DNA from: Xanthomonas populi
GTDB lineage: Bacteria; Pseudomonadota; Gammaproteobacteria; Xanthomonadales; Xanthomonadaceae
Reading direction: 5' to 3'
Assembly: GCF_002940065.1 (NCBI RefSeq)
Contig: NZ_MDEJ01000005.1
Coordinates: 1 to 64,000, forward strand
Length of the DNA stretch: 64,000 nt
In this document: one piece after another, positions 16,501 to 23,466 of the stretch
Layout of the letters: every line of letters starts with the position of its first letter
Numbering within the stretch: the stretch's first letter is position 1
Translations under genes and position numbers: made by a program
Notes under the pieces: model-generated
Told to the model about the DNA's origin: nothing
Seen by the model: the letters and a program-made list of their open reading frames with translations, nothing else
Databases searched by the model: none

Positions 16501-17425
16501 GCCGGAGCTTCGCGATACGCATGGCCTGACCCTTCACCAAGTGGTGGCCATCGCCAGCAATATCGGCGGCGGCCCGGCGCTGAAAAGTGTTGCTGCTCAG
16601 TTATCCAGCGCTGATCCGGCGTTGGCTGCTTTGAACAACGACTGCCTCGTCGCCTTGGCCTGCATCGGCGGACGTCCTGCGCTGAATGCAGTGAAGAAAG
16701 GGTTGCCCCACGCGGTGGCATTGCTCAGGAAAACGCATCGCCGTGTTCCCGAACGCACCTCCCACCGCGTTGCTGACCGCACACAAGTGGTTCAAGTGCT
16801 GAGTTTTTTCCAGTGCCACTCCGACCCAGCGCAGGCATTTCATGAAGCGCTGACGCAGTTCGAGATGAGTAAGCAGGGCTTGCTACAGCTATTTCGCCGT
16901 GTTGGCGTCACAGAACTCGAAGCCCGAAGTGGAACGCTGCCCCCAGCATCCCAGCGTTGGCAACGCATCATCAAAGCATTAGGGCTAAAACCGTCCTCTG
17001 CTTCGGCGCAAACTCCGGGCCAGGAGTCCTTGCATGCATTCGCCGATTCCCTGGAGCGTGAATTGGACGCGCCCAGCCCCCTTCACGAGACAAGCCAGGC
17101 TCGGGCAAGCAGCCGCAAACGGTCGCGATCCGATGCTCCAGTGAGCGGATTGCCCGCACAACAGATTGACGAGCTGCTCCGTCCCGAACATCGCGATGCG
17201 GCTCATCTGCTGCCCCTCAGTACCTGGGGTGCAAAACGCCAGCGTTCCATGTTCCACCGCGGCCTCCCGGATCCTGGAACGCCTGCGGATGCCGACCTGA
17301 CAGGTTCCAGTTCTGTTTTCTGGGAGCAAGACGATGACTTCTTGCCCTACCAAGACGCAGGGGACGATTTCCCGGCATTCGACGAAGAGGAAACCGCATG
17401 GTTAATGCAAATATTTCCTGGTTAA
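13520..17425 (+). CDS. Divergent TAL effector, AvrBs3 family
   Basis: A 1,301-residue type III effector expected to enter plant nuclei and activate host promoters. The ATG at 13520 (not 13502) is chosen: it begins MKPIRSRKPGPAR, has AGAGGG about eight bases upstream and puts repeat 1 at residue 289 as in AvrBs3. Domains: N-terminal secretion/translocation region and cryptic repeats (1-288), 21 full 34-residue repeats (289-1002), a half repeat (1003-1022), a 279-residue C-terminal region with KRSRSD-type nuclear signal near 1190 and an acidic activation domain ending EEETAWLMQIFPG. Oddities: repeats read LTKDQVVAIAS..GGSQAL..VHxLWPELRDTHG, unlike canonical units; residue 232 is Arg instead of Trp; the first nuclear signal (KRAKP) is lost. 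The frame is fully open. It is flanked by transposon and IS debris, so it was probably acquired horizontally. Confidence 0.95.
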   Translation: MKPIRSRKPGPARAPQAGRQPDEVQRLAGRLVSTAASGPLDGLPARPALSRTRQPATPAPSPAFSTGSFSDLLRMVEIDPSLFQTSPAFGTQRANAAPVEMDEVQSGLRAADDPQPHLSGAATAPPPLPPRTQAAARRRRPAKTSAASPAERVDLSTCGYTQQQQETIKPNVRSTVAQHHPALVGHGFTHAHIVELSKQAAALAIVANRYEDLIAVLPGATHKDIVDIGKQRSGAQPLQALLMVAEELRGPPLTLDTGQLIKIAKRGGAPAVEEVHASGNALTGAPLHLTPHQVVAIASNSGSKQALETVQLLWPELRDEHGLTLHQVVAIASNDGGSQALQKVHERLQELCKEHGLTKDQVVAIASNIGGSPALETVHKLLPKLRNEYGLTKDQVVAIASNDGGRQALQTVHELWSELRDKRGLTKDQVVAIASHDGGRQALERVHELWPELHDTHGLTKDQVVAIASNGGGSQALTTVHKLWPELRETHGLTKDEVVAIASKIGGSPALTTVHKLLPKLCQVHGLTKDQVVAIASNGGGSQALKTVEQLWPELRETHGLTKDQVVAIASNIGGSPALTTVHKLLPKLREKHGLTKDEVMAIASSGGGSQALTTVHKRLPKLCRVHGLTKDQVVAIASNIGGSPALETVHERWPELRDTHGLTKDQMVAIASKIGGGLALEKLRELWPELRDTHGLTKDQVVAIASNNGGSQALQTVHELWSELRDTHGLTKNQVVGIASNNGGSQALQTVHKLWPELRDTHGLTKDQVVAIASNIGGSPALQTVNELWPVLRDAHSLTLHQVVAIASNDGGSQALQTVHERLPVLRETYGLTKDQVVAIASKRGGSQALETVERLWQELRETHGLTKDEVVAIASNGGSSQALQTVHERLPVLCKEHGLTKDQVVAIASHDSGNQALETVERLWPELRDEHGLTLHQVVAIASNNGGRQALTTVHERLPALREKHGLTKDQVVAIASNNGGSQALKMVERLWPELRDTHGLTLHQVVAIASNIGGGPALKSVAAQLSSADPALAALNNDCLVALACIGGRPALNAVKKGLPHAVALLRKTHRRVPERTSHRVADRTQVVQVLSFFQCHSDPAQAFHEALTQFEMSKQGLLQLFRRVGVTELEARSGTLPPASQRWQRIIKALGLKPSSASAQTPGQESLHAFADSLERELDAPSPLHETSQARASSRKRSRSDAPVSGLPAQQIDELLRPEHRDAAHLLPLSTWGAKRQRSMFHRGLPDPGTPADADLTGSSSVFWEQDDDFLPYQDAGDDFPAFDEEETAWLMQIFPG
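14384..16585 (+). repeat. TAL effector repeat array: 21 x 102 bp plus half repeat
   Basis: Twenty-one units of exactly 102 bp run from 14384 to 16525, then a half unit from 16526. Di-residues at unit positions 12-13: repeats 1-7 NS, ND, NI, ND, HD, NG, KI; repeats 8-14 NG, NI, SG, NI, KI, NN, NN; repeats 15-22 NI, ND, KR, NG, HD, NN, NN, NI. No unit has an aberrant length and no deletion of residue 13 is seen. The nucleotide sequence of the units is less uniform than in typical tal genes, which lowers the risk of assembly collapse, though the unit count should still be confirmed with long reads. Confidence 0.95.
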
Positions 17426-17431
17426 TGGTCG

Positions 17432-17482
17432 GCTCGACGTCCCCCCCGATTTTGAGTAGTGCGCCAGTTTGAGAGTCGGCAG
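17432..17482. mobile_element. IS3-family-type terminal remnant behind the TAL gene
   Basis: The segment CGACGTCCCCCC...TTTTGAGTAGTGCGCC...TTTGAGAGTC resembles in order and spacing the terminal segment of the IS3-family relic at 61223-61262 (CGACGTTCCCCC...CTGAGTAGCGG...GGTTTAGAGTC). It begins a few bases after the TAL stop codon, so an element end was once inserted there or recombined there. No transposase frame is left beside it. Confidence 0.45.
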
Positions 17483-17598
17483 CGAATCGTGCAAAAAACA
17501 GCCAAATTGTTCCTAAAAGGCTGAAAAATTTGGGGTTTATCACTCGCTGTCTGCGCCGCCTTGGCATGTCTGCGGTCCTTATGGCGCGATGCGCACTG

Positions 17599-17657
17599 AG
17601 CCCCGCAAGACGGGGCTTGAGCAGGATCAGGCGGGATAACTCAGAAATATCCCGCCT
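17599..17657. repeat. Two hairpins downstream of the TAL gene
   Basis: AGCCCCG (17599-17605) pairs with CGGGGCT (17611-17617). Then AGGCGGGATA (17629-17638) pairs with TATCCCGCCT (17648-17657). Neither is followed by a T run. They may end TAL transcripts or be parts of IS ends. A further 10-base inverted pair, GATTAACCCA at 17670-17679 and TGGGTTAATC at 17732-17741, follows. Confidence 0.45.
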
Positions 17658-17751
17658 CAGGGATTCTCTGATTAACCCACTTGCGCGAAGCTTAACTTAT
17701 TGATTTGACTGAGCCGCATGGCGGCGATGCATGGGTTAATCGGGCCTTCCT

Positions 17752-17908
17752 TAGGGAAGCTCTGAACAACTCTTTCATAAGCTTCCGATCGACATCCGAG
17801 GCAATATCCATCACGCGCAAGTGTTTGATTTTGAGCAAGGGCGACCGCCGTGATCAAGCGAAATTCCAGGTGCGCGCGCAACGCCGCACGTTGTTCAAAG
17901 GTTCCCTA
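17752..17908. mobile_element. MITE-like element or gutted IS with 19-bp terminal inverted repeats
   Basis: TAGGGAAGCTCTGAACAAC at 17752-17770 and GTTGTTCAAAGGTTCCCTA at 17890-17908 are inverted copies with two mismatches. They bound 157 bases that hold no complete transposase. The size and ends fit a miniature inverted-repeat element or a deletion derivative of an insertion sequence. Flanking bases TTAG and CTAG hint at a short target duplication. Frames of about 70-85 codons across it have no recognised domain. Confidence 0.55.
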
Positions 17909-18327
17909 GAAGACGGCTGGCGGTTGGCTCCGACTCCGTCGATGCCATTACGTAATTAGGTGGTACGTCACGCAGCTCCTCGATCACGTCGCTGGTCAGC
18001 GCCGTGCGTTCGCACAGCTGGTCGACCTGGCCAGCTCGGTGCCGGACGCCGGACGCCGATTCCGTACCGCGTTACCGACAGAGTCGGAGCCATATCGGTG
18101 GCCTTGTTGAGCACGATTGCCCGCCAAGCCTCAAGCAGCCTCATCCTGCGCCGCAGGTGCACCGTCTTATGCGTACTGCCAAGGATCGATGCGAAAACGC
18201 ACACAAAGTCACACTGTGCCGACATCGTTGCAGTTGTCGGGAGGGATATGCGCCGTCCAACAAGAACCCACAGGCGCCATTGGGCGCCGCTGTGGAGGTA
18301 GGCAATTGATCCGGCCAAGAGACGTTT
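17909..18327. other. Degraded mobile-element debris, no intact gene
   Basis: This stretch has several short open frames on both strands with no recognisable start, ribosome site or domain. One plus-strand reading (LLDHVAGQRRAFAQLVDLASS, partial) looks protein-like and could be a gene fragment. A minus-strand reading around 18300 (YLHSGAQWRLWVL) resembles transposase text. I cannot assign a family to either. Confidence 0.35.
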
Positions 18328-18592
18328 TGCAGATGATCTGCTGGATGCTCGCCTCCTGGGCTGGACTCAACGCGCGACCCTGGCCAGCAGCCCTGCCGGG
18401 TCGGCTCGGCTTGATCCCCGCCAACCCGCCTGACGCATCATCATCGATCGCGCGGCGCACTGTCGGAGACGACAGCCCGGTCAGCTTGACGATCTGCATC
18501 ACACCATGGCCAAGGCGATGCAGTCGAACCCCTTGTGTGCGCCGCTCGTGCAGCCGATCCAGCGTGTGATGCCTTGCGCCTTCTTTGTCCAT
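18328..18592 (-). pseudogene. IS630-type transposase N-terminal fragment
   Basis: The minus strand from an ATG at 18592 encodes about 88 residues with a helix-turn-helix (MQIVKLTGLSSPTVRRAIDD) followed by a basic linker and LSPAQEASIQQIICK, as in the N-terminal DNA-binding part of IS630-family transposases. The DDE catalytic domain is absent: the homologous reading stops at about 18328 and unrelated text follows. Dead fragment. Confidence 0.65.
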
Positions 18593-18620
18593 TGCTGTCT
18601 GACAGTATCAGGGTGAGAAA

Positions 18621-18638
18621 GTTTAAATATATTTAAAC
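18621..18638. repeat. Perfect 18-bp A/T palindrome
   Basis: GTTTAAATATATTTAAAC reads the same on both strands. It stands out in a GC-rich region and lies 29 bases outside the IS630-type fragment. It could be an IS end, an operator, or part of the promoter area of the glycosyltransferase gene downstream. Confidence 0.5.
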
Positions 18639-18796
18639 CGTATCAATAGGTCTAAAGGATGATGTGCAGCAGCCAGCCCCCATCGCACCCTTGATCGCGG
18701 AGGGGTGCCGTCGATGGACCTGCCCTGGCCCTGCATTTCCCCGCCGGCCACCGTAACGGTACGCTTGTTGCATCCTGTGCAAGGCTGAGCGCCGAG

Positions 18797-18828
18797 TATG
18801 TACACCGTCCATTATGTACACCGTCCAT
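18797..18828. repeat. Tandem 16-bp duplication
   Basis: TATGTACACCGTCCAT occurs twice head to tail (18797-18812, 18813-18828). It overlaps the first possible start codon of the glycosyltransferase gene, so the apparent N-terminus there (MYTVHYVHRP) is made of duplicated sequence and may not be translated. Confidence 0.8.
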
Positions 18829-21800
18829 CGGTGCACGCTGGGCTGCGCCGCCGCCCCCGATATCACACCGTGGATGCACCTTTGACTGTTCAAGACGATC
18901 GATCACCGCTGATTTCCAACGCCTTGGTCAGCATCGTCATGCCGACCTACACGCCACGCTATTTCGCGCAGGCATTGGACAGCGTGCTGGCACAGACCTA
19001 CACGGCATTGGAACTGGTGATCTGCGACGACAACGCCGATGGCGCCATCGAGGCCTTGTTGGCGCCCAGGTTGGCGGATGCACCGTTTTTGATCCGCTAC
19101 CACCGCAATGCGTGCCGGCTAGGCGAACTCGGTAGCACCCTCAAAGGCATCGGGTTGGCGCAGGGCGAGTACGTCAAGTTCCTGCATGACGACGATGTGC
19201 TGCAGCCTGATTGCATTGCGCAGCTGGTGGAGGCGATCGAGCGTAACCCCGGCACCGCGCTGGCGTCCTCGCGGCGGTTGCGCATCGACGACGACGGTGC
19301 GCCGTTGCCGGACATCCTGGCCACCAGCTTCCCGTTCGGCGAAGACGTGCTGATCGACGGTCCGGAACTGGTGTTGTTTTTAGCCGACCATGCCATCAAT
19401 GTCATCGGCGAGCCGAGTTGCGTGCTGTGTCGGCGCGCTGACTTGGTGGCGCTAGGCACCGAGCTGATGTCGTTGAACGGCAAGCCGATCCAATGGATTG
19501 GCGAGCTGGCGATTTACGTCAAGCTACTGCGTCATGGCAACTTGGCCTTGCTGTCCAGCCCGCTCACGCACTTTCGCGTGTCCCGCGTGCAGTTCAGTCA
19601 AGCCGGTCGCGATCAGCCCGGTATTGGCGATCAGGGCCATGAAGATTTGCGCCAAGGCATCCGCCAACTCGGCTGGCGACGCGAACGCAGCGACAACCGT
19701 CAGGTGCGCGTGGCCCCGCTCAGCCCACATAAGGCGCGGGTGTTCAAATCGGTGGATCTGGTCAATGCGCTGATGCAAAGCGCCGGTATGGCCGAGCGTG
19801 TGTCGCCCTCCATCTGGTTGGGTGTGCGCCATCCCAGCAACATCCAGCGCGTACTGATCGAGGCGCGTTTGCAGGCGCATGCGGGTGGCCCGCGCATCGC
19901 AGTGATGCTGATCGACGGCAACGGCGATGCGGCAGCGGTGGCCGCGACACAAGCCAGTCTGGCGGCGGCGTGTTATCGGAATCAGCAGATCTGGGTGATC
20001 AGCAGCTCGCCCCAACAAGTCGCCGATAGCGGCGAGCGCGGCGTATTGATCGGCCAGCAAGGCTTGGCAGCGACACTCAACCAAACCATCGCCACACAGG
20101 CCTGCATCAACTGGGTGCTGCTGGTCGAAGCCGGCAGCCTGTTCACCGCCAGCGGCCTGTTGATGCTGGCGCTGGAGATGCTTGCGCTACCGGATGAGTG
20201 TCAGGCCATCTACGCCGATGAAGTGGTCGCGCTGGACGACGGTCAGCTGGGGCTGGCGATGCGACCGGCGCTCTATCTGGACATGTTGCTGAGTGCGCCG
20301 TCCACAATGTCGCGGCATTGGCTGTTCCGGCACCGCACGCTGCTGGCCGATGGCGGCTTTCCACGTGGATCAGGCGACGCCTTCGAACTGGACTACCAGC
20401 TCGGTTTGGTCCAACGCCACGGCCTGGCCTGCATCCAGCACATTGCCGAACCCTTGCTGGTGGCATCGGCCGCCGCGCGCCATCGCGACGACGACGAACA
20501 ATGCGCCATCACCCGCCATCTCGCCGCACGCGGCTACGTGAACGCGGTGGTGAGCCGCAACGGACCCGGCCGGCATACGGTGGACTACCACCACGCGCAG
20601 CAGCCCTTGGTCAGCATGTTGGTGTTGGTGGATGGCCGCCTCGCGCAACTTCAGCGCTGCCTGGAAAGCGTTCTCGCCAATACCGCCTACCCGCATTACG
20701 AATTGCTGCTGCTGGAGCGCGGCGACAGCACCCAGCCGGAGCTGCACGACTGGCTGGCGGGCATCGAGAACCTCGGCTTGCAGCAGATCCGCGTGCTGCG
20801 CTTTGAGGGTGAACCTTCGCGCGAAGCGGTCTGTAATGCCGCAGCCGAGCAGGCACGTGGGGACGTGCTGCTGTGGTTGGCGGACGGCGCAGCGGCGATC
20901 AAGGCCGATTGGCTGGCGCAGTTGCTCAACCACGCGCTGCGGCCGGAAGTGGGTGCTGTGGCCGGCAAGCTGCTGCGGGGCGACGGCACCGTGCACCACG
21001 CCGGCCTGCTGCTGGGCCTGGGAGCACCGGCAGCGCGTGCGTTCGAAGGCGCCGCGTTCGACGAATCGGGCTATCTGCAGCGGCTGCAACTGGATCAGAA
21101 CTACAGCGCACTCAGTGGCGAATGCCTGATGCTGCCACGCCAGCTGTTTCTGGACGCCGGCGGCTTTGCGCAGGAGCCGGCGTTGGCGCAGTGGAGCGAT
21201 GTCGATCTGTGCCTGCGCCTGCAACAGGCCGGCTATCTCACTGTCTATGCCGCGCGCGCACAGTTGTTGATCGACCCGCCCGAGGCAGCGCCGGCCAGCG
21301 CCCTCGACGAAGAAGCGATGTACGCGCGTTGGCTACCGATGATGGCCAACGACCCGGCCTACAACCCGGGCTTTTCGCTGGATCCCGGTGCGGGCTTCAA
21401 GCTGGCCGACCCGCGCGCCAGCTGGCGGCCGCTGCAATCGTGGCGGCCGCTGCCGACTGTGATCGCACTGCCGGCCGATATCGAAGGCTGCGGCCACTAT
21501 CGGGTGATTCAGCCGCTGCGGGCCTTGCGCGAAGCCGGCATGGTCGAGGGCGTGCTGTTCAACGGATACCTGGAAATCAGCGAACTGGCGCGTCAGGATC
21601 CGGACGTGGTGATCCTGCAACGCCAGGTCGGCGAGCCGCGGCTGGAAGCGATGCGACGGATGAAGGCGCTATCGCGCGCGTTCAAGATCTACGAGCTGGA
21701 CGACTACCTGCCCAACCTGCCGTTGAAGAATGCTCATCGCGAGCACATGCCCAAGGACATTCTCAAGACGCTGCGGCGTGGGCTGGGCATGGTGGACCGC

Positions 21801-22436
21801 TTCGTGGTGTCCACACCTGCGTTGGCCGAGGCGTTTGCCGGGCTGAACAGCGACATCCGCGTGGCCGAAAACCGCCTGCCGGCGCATTGGTGGGAGGCGT
21901 TGCCGGCGCGTTCGCTCGAACGCGGCCGCCGCCCGCGCATCGGCTGGGCCGGCGGCGCCAGCCATAACGGCGACCTGGAACTGATCGCCGATGTGGTGCG
22001 CGAACTGGCCGACGAAGTCGAATGGGTGTTCATGGGGATGTATCCGTTCGCGCTGCGCCAGCACATCCATCACTTCCAGCGTGGCGTGCCGATCGATCAC
22101 TACCCGGCCGCGTTGGCGGCACTGGATCTGGATCTGGCGCTGGCACCGGTGGAGCAGAATCTGTTCAACGCGTGCAAGAGCAATCTGCGCCTGCTCGAAT
22201 ACGGCGCCTGCGGCTATCCGGTGATCGCCAGCGACGTGCGCTGCTACCAGTGCAACCTGCCGGTGACGCTGGTGAAGAACCGCTACCGCGACTGGATCGG
22301 CGCGATTCGCGAGCATCTGGCCGACCCGGCCGCTGCGGCGGCAAAGGGCGCGGCATTGCGTGAAGTGGTGCGACGCGACTGGATGTTGACCGGCAGCAAT
22401 CTCGATCGCTGGCGTGAGGCGTGGTTGCCGGATTAG
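18798..22436 (+). CDS. Large multi-domain glycosyltransferase, probable flagellin glycosyltransferase
   Basis: Up to 1,212 residues. Domains: a GT-A family 2 domain at about 40-290 (LVSIVMPTYTPRYFAQALDS, then ICDDN and HDDDVL nucleotide-sugar contacts); a second GT2-like region at about 610-840 (SMLVLVDGRLAQLQRCLESVL ... WSDVDLCLRLQQAG); a C-terminal GT-B-like region at about 900-1200 (GCGHYRVIQPLRAL ... LLEYGACGYPVIASDVRCY). Size and plan match the Fgt1-type transferases that glycosylate flagellin in Pseudomonas syringae and are found beside flagellar genes in Xanthomonas. The real start is uncertain: the first ATG lies in a duplicated 16-mer, and GTG at 18870 or TTG at 18882 would begin nearer the conserved domain. 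With vioA broken, the available sugar donor may differ. Confidence 0.82.
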   Translation: MYTVHYVHRPSVHAGLRRRPRYHTVDAPLTVQDDRSPLISNALVSIVMPTYTPRYFAQALDSVLAQTYTALELVICDDNADGAIEALLAPRLADAPFLIRYHRNACRLGELGSTLKGIGLAQGEYVKFLHDDDVLQPDCIAQLVEAIERNPGTALASSRRLRIDDDGAPLPDILATSFPFGEDVLIDGPELVLFLADHAINVIGEPSCVLCRRADLVALGTELMSLNGKPIQWIGELAIYVKLLRHGNLALLSSPLTHFRVSRVQFSQAGRDQPGIGDQGHEDLRQGIRQLGWRRERSDNRQVRVAPLSPHKARVFKSVDLVNALMQSAGMAERVSPSIWLGVRHPSNIQRVLIEARLQAHAGGPRIAVMLIDGNGDAAAVAATQASLAAACYRNQQIWVISSSPQQVADSGERGVLIGQQGLAATLNQTIATQACINWVLLVEAGSLFTASGLLMLALEMLALPDECQAIYADEVVALDDGQLGLAMRPALYLDMLLSAPSTMSRHWLFRHRTLLADGGFPRGSGDAFELDYQLGLVQRHGLACIQHIAEPLLVASAAARHRDDDEQCAITRHLAARGYVNAVVSRNGPGRHTVDYHHAQQPLVSMLVLVDGRLAQLQRCLESVLANTAYPHYELLLLERGDSTQPELHDWLAGIENLGLQQIRVLRFEGEPSREAVCNAAAEQARGDVLLWLADGAAAIKADWLAQLLNHALRPEVGAVAGKLLRGDGTVHHAGLLLGLGAPAARAFEGAAFDESGYLQRLQLDQNYSALSGECLMLPRQLFLDAGGFAQEPALAQWSDVDLCLRLQQAGYLTVYAARAQLLIDPPEAAPASALDEEAMYARWLPMMANDPAYNPGFSLDPGAGFKLADPRASWRPLQSWRPLPTVIALPADIEGCGHYRVIQPLRALREAGMVEGVLFNGYLEISELARQDPDVVILQRQVGEPRLEAMRRMKALSRAFKIYELDDYLPNLPLKNAHREHMPKDILKTLRRGLGMVDRFVVSTPALAEAFAGLNSDIRVAENRLPAHWWEALPARSLERGRRPRIGWAGGASHNGDLELIADVVRELADEVEWVFMGMYPFALRQHIHHFQRGVPIDHYPAALAALDLDLALAPVEQNLFNACKSNLRLLEYGACGYPVIASDVRCYQCNLPVTLVKNRYRDWIGAIREHLADPAAAAAKGAALREVVRRDWMLTGSNLDRWREAWLPD

Positions 22437-22596
22437 TGGATCACGGGGGCAGGTGTATGGACTACTGTTAGGACACGTTGTCATCAAAGCCTAGCCGGCC
22501 GATTCAATCAGCCCATCGCCGCAGAGATATCGAATCGTAGCGTTGTTTAGCTAAAGTCCAAACGAATAGATCAAACGCCTGGTGGGTCGAGCGCGC
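22437..22596. other. Gap without recognised genes
   Basis: Sequence between the glycosyltransferase stop and the first structured repeat. I see no coding frame with support, no terminator with a T run, and no promoter motif. Confidence 0.4.
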
Positions 22597-22695
22597 GGTG
22601 CCCTCGCCGCTCGCGGGACACGCCGTGAACCCGTCCCTGGGGGCCCGGTGGCGGCATCCATGCCGCCACACGGTCCCGCAATCGGCGAGGACACC
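22597..22695. repeat. Nested-hairpin intergenic repeat, copy 1
   Basis: Arms 22597-22619 and 22673-22695 are inverted copies with 3 mismatches in 23. Inside, GTGGCGGCAT (22648-22657) and ATGCCGCCAC (22660-22669) form a perfect ten-base-pair hairpin. The same plan (long imperfect outer stem, perfect inner hairpin around CATCC/GGATG) recurs at 22826-22927, so this is a repeat family. Confidence 0.75.
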
Positions 22696-22825
22696 GCACC
22701 AGGGAGTTGGTTGGTAGTGGGGTGGAAGCCTGCCTGCTGCTTGGATTGCGTTGGGGAGCTGAATTTATTTAAACAACGCACGTCATGTAGTGCTTGCATC
22801 ATGCACACCGACCATCCTGACTGGT

Positions 22826-22927
22826 CCTTGCCCACCCACCGTCGCGGGACCTTACGCGGTATGGATGCCGCGTAAGAGCTTACAGGGACGTACTTGCAGC
22901 GTGTCCCGCGAGGGTGGGCGGGCAAGG
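22826..22927. repeat. Nested-hairpin intergenic repeat, copy 2
   Basis: Outer arms 22826-22850 and 22903-22927 are inverted copies with 2 mismatches in 25. The inner arms CTTACGCGG (22851-22859) and CCGCGTAAG (22868-22876) are perfect. A 21-base segment starting CGTACTTGCAGCG at 22889 is repeated, one base changed, at 22982, suggesting a third partial copy running into the fliE promoter. Confidence 0.75.
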
Positions 22928-23029
22928 GCCCTGCAGCCAAGCAGCAGATCAGCCGCTCTACACCTGATCTATCCGCACTACCGTACTTGCAGCGCGTCCC
23001 GCCCCCGCGCCGGAATCCCGGCGCCGTTT

Positions 23030-23045
23030 CGGCACGCCGCTTGCA
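23030..23045 (+). promoter_or_regulatory. Sigma-54 promoter of the fliE operon
   Basis: GGCACG at 23031-23036, four bases, TTGCA at 23041-23045: a match to the -24/-12 consensus (TGGCACG-N4-TTGCW) 34 bases before the fliE start. It would be recognised by RpoN2 with FleQ, encoded at 8322-11594. Confidence 0.9.
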
Positions 23046-23078
23046 TCGGTGTGGATGCTTCCCTGGCTGACCGCACCC

Positions 23079-23453
23079 ATGAGCGATTCCGTTACCTCCA
23101 TCCTCTCGCAGATCCGCAGCTACCAGACGCAGATGGGCCAAGGCCCGATGGGCGCGGTGGGCGATGCAGCGCGCGGCAATCAGATACAGGGGCTGGCCGG
23201 TACGCAAGGCACGCCGGCTACGCAGGCACCGAGCTTCAGCGAGACCTTGCGCGGCGCCATCGGCGGCGTCAACGAGGCCCAGCAGAAGTCCGGCGCGCTG
23301 GCCAAAGCATTTGAAATGGGCGACCCCAGTGCCGATCTGGCACGGGTCATGGTCGCCTCCCAACAGTCCCAAGTGGCCTTCCGCGCCACCGTGGAAGTCC
23401 GCAACCGTCTCGTCCAGGCTTATCAGCAGGACGTCATGAATATGCCGCTGTAA
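23079..23453 (+). CDS. fliE: FliE, basal-body protein linking MS ring and rod
   Basis: A 124-residue periplasmic component at the junction of MS ring and proximal rod, exported early by the flagellar system. The C-terminal half (SFSETLRGAIGGVNEAQQKSG ... VMVASQQSQVAFRATVEVRN, parts) is typical of FliE. The ATG at 23079 is chosen because the longer frame from 23049 would begin between the promoter and the expected leader. First gene of fliEFGHIJK. Confidence 0.93.
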   Translation: MSDSVTSILSQIRSYQTQMGQGPMGAVGDAARGNQIQGLAGTQGTPATQAPSFSETLRGAIGGVNEAQQKSGALAKAFEMGDPSADLARVMVASQQSQVAFRATVEVRNRLVQAYQQDVMNMPL

Positions 23454-23466
23454 GGGTTAACGACAC

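Noticed and set aside
14384..16585. CRISPR-like array
   Set aside because: The 102-bp periodicity is coding, with unit changes in frame and no spacers.
14301..16721. Minus-strand open frames of up to 806 codons over the TAL repeats
   Set aside because: They are periodic antisense images of the 102-bp repeats, without start signals or domains.
17425..17460. Downstream flank of the TAL gene as the same Tn3-type end as bases 1-78
   Set aside because: Only a short GTCGGCT core is shared; the flank aligns better with the IS3-type end at 61223-61262.
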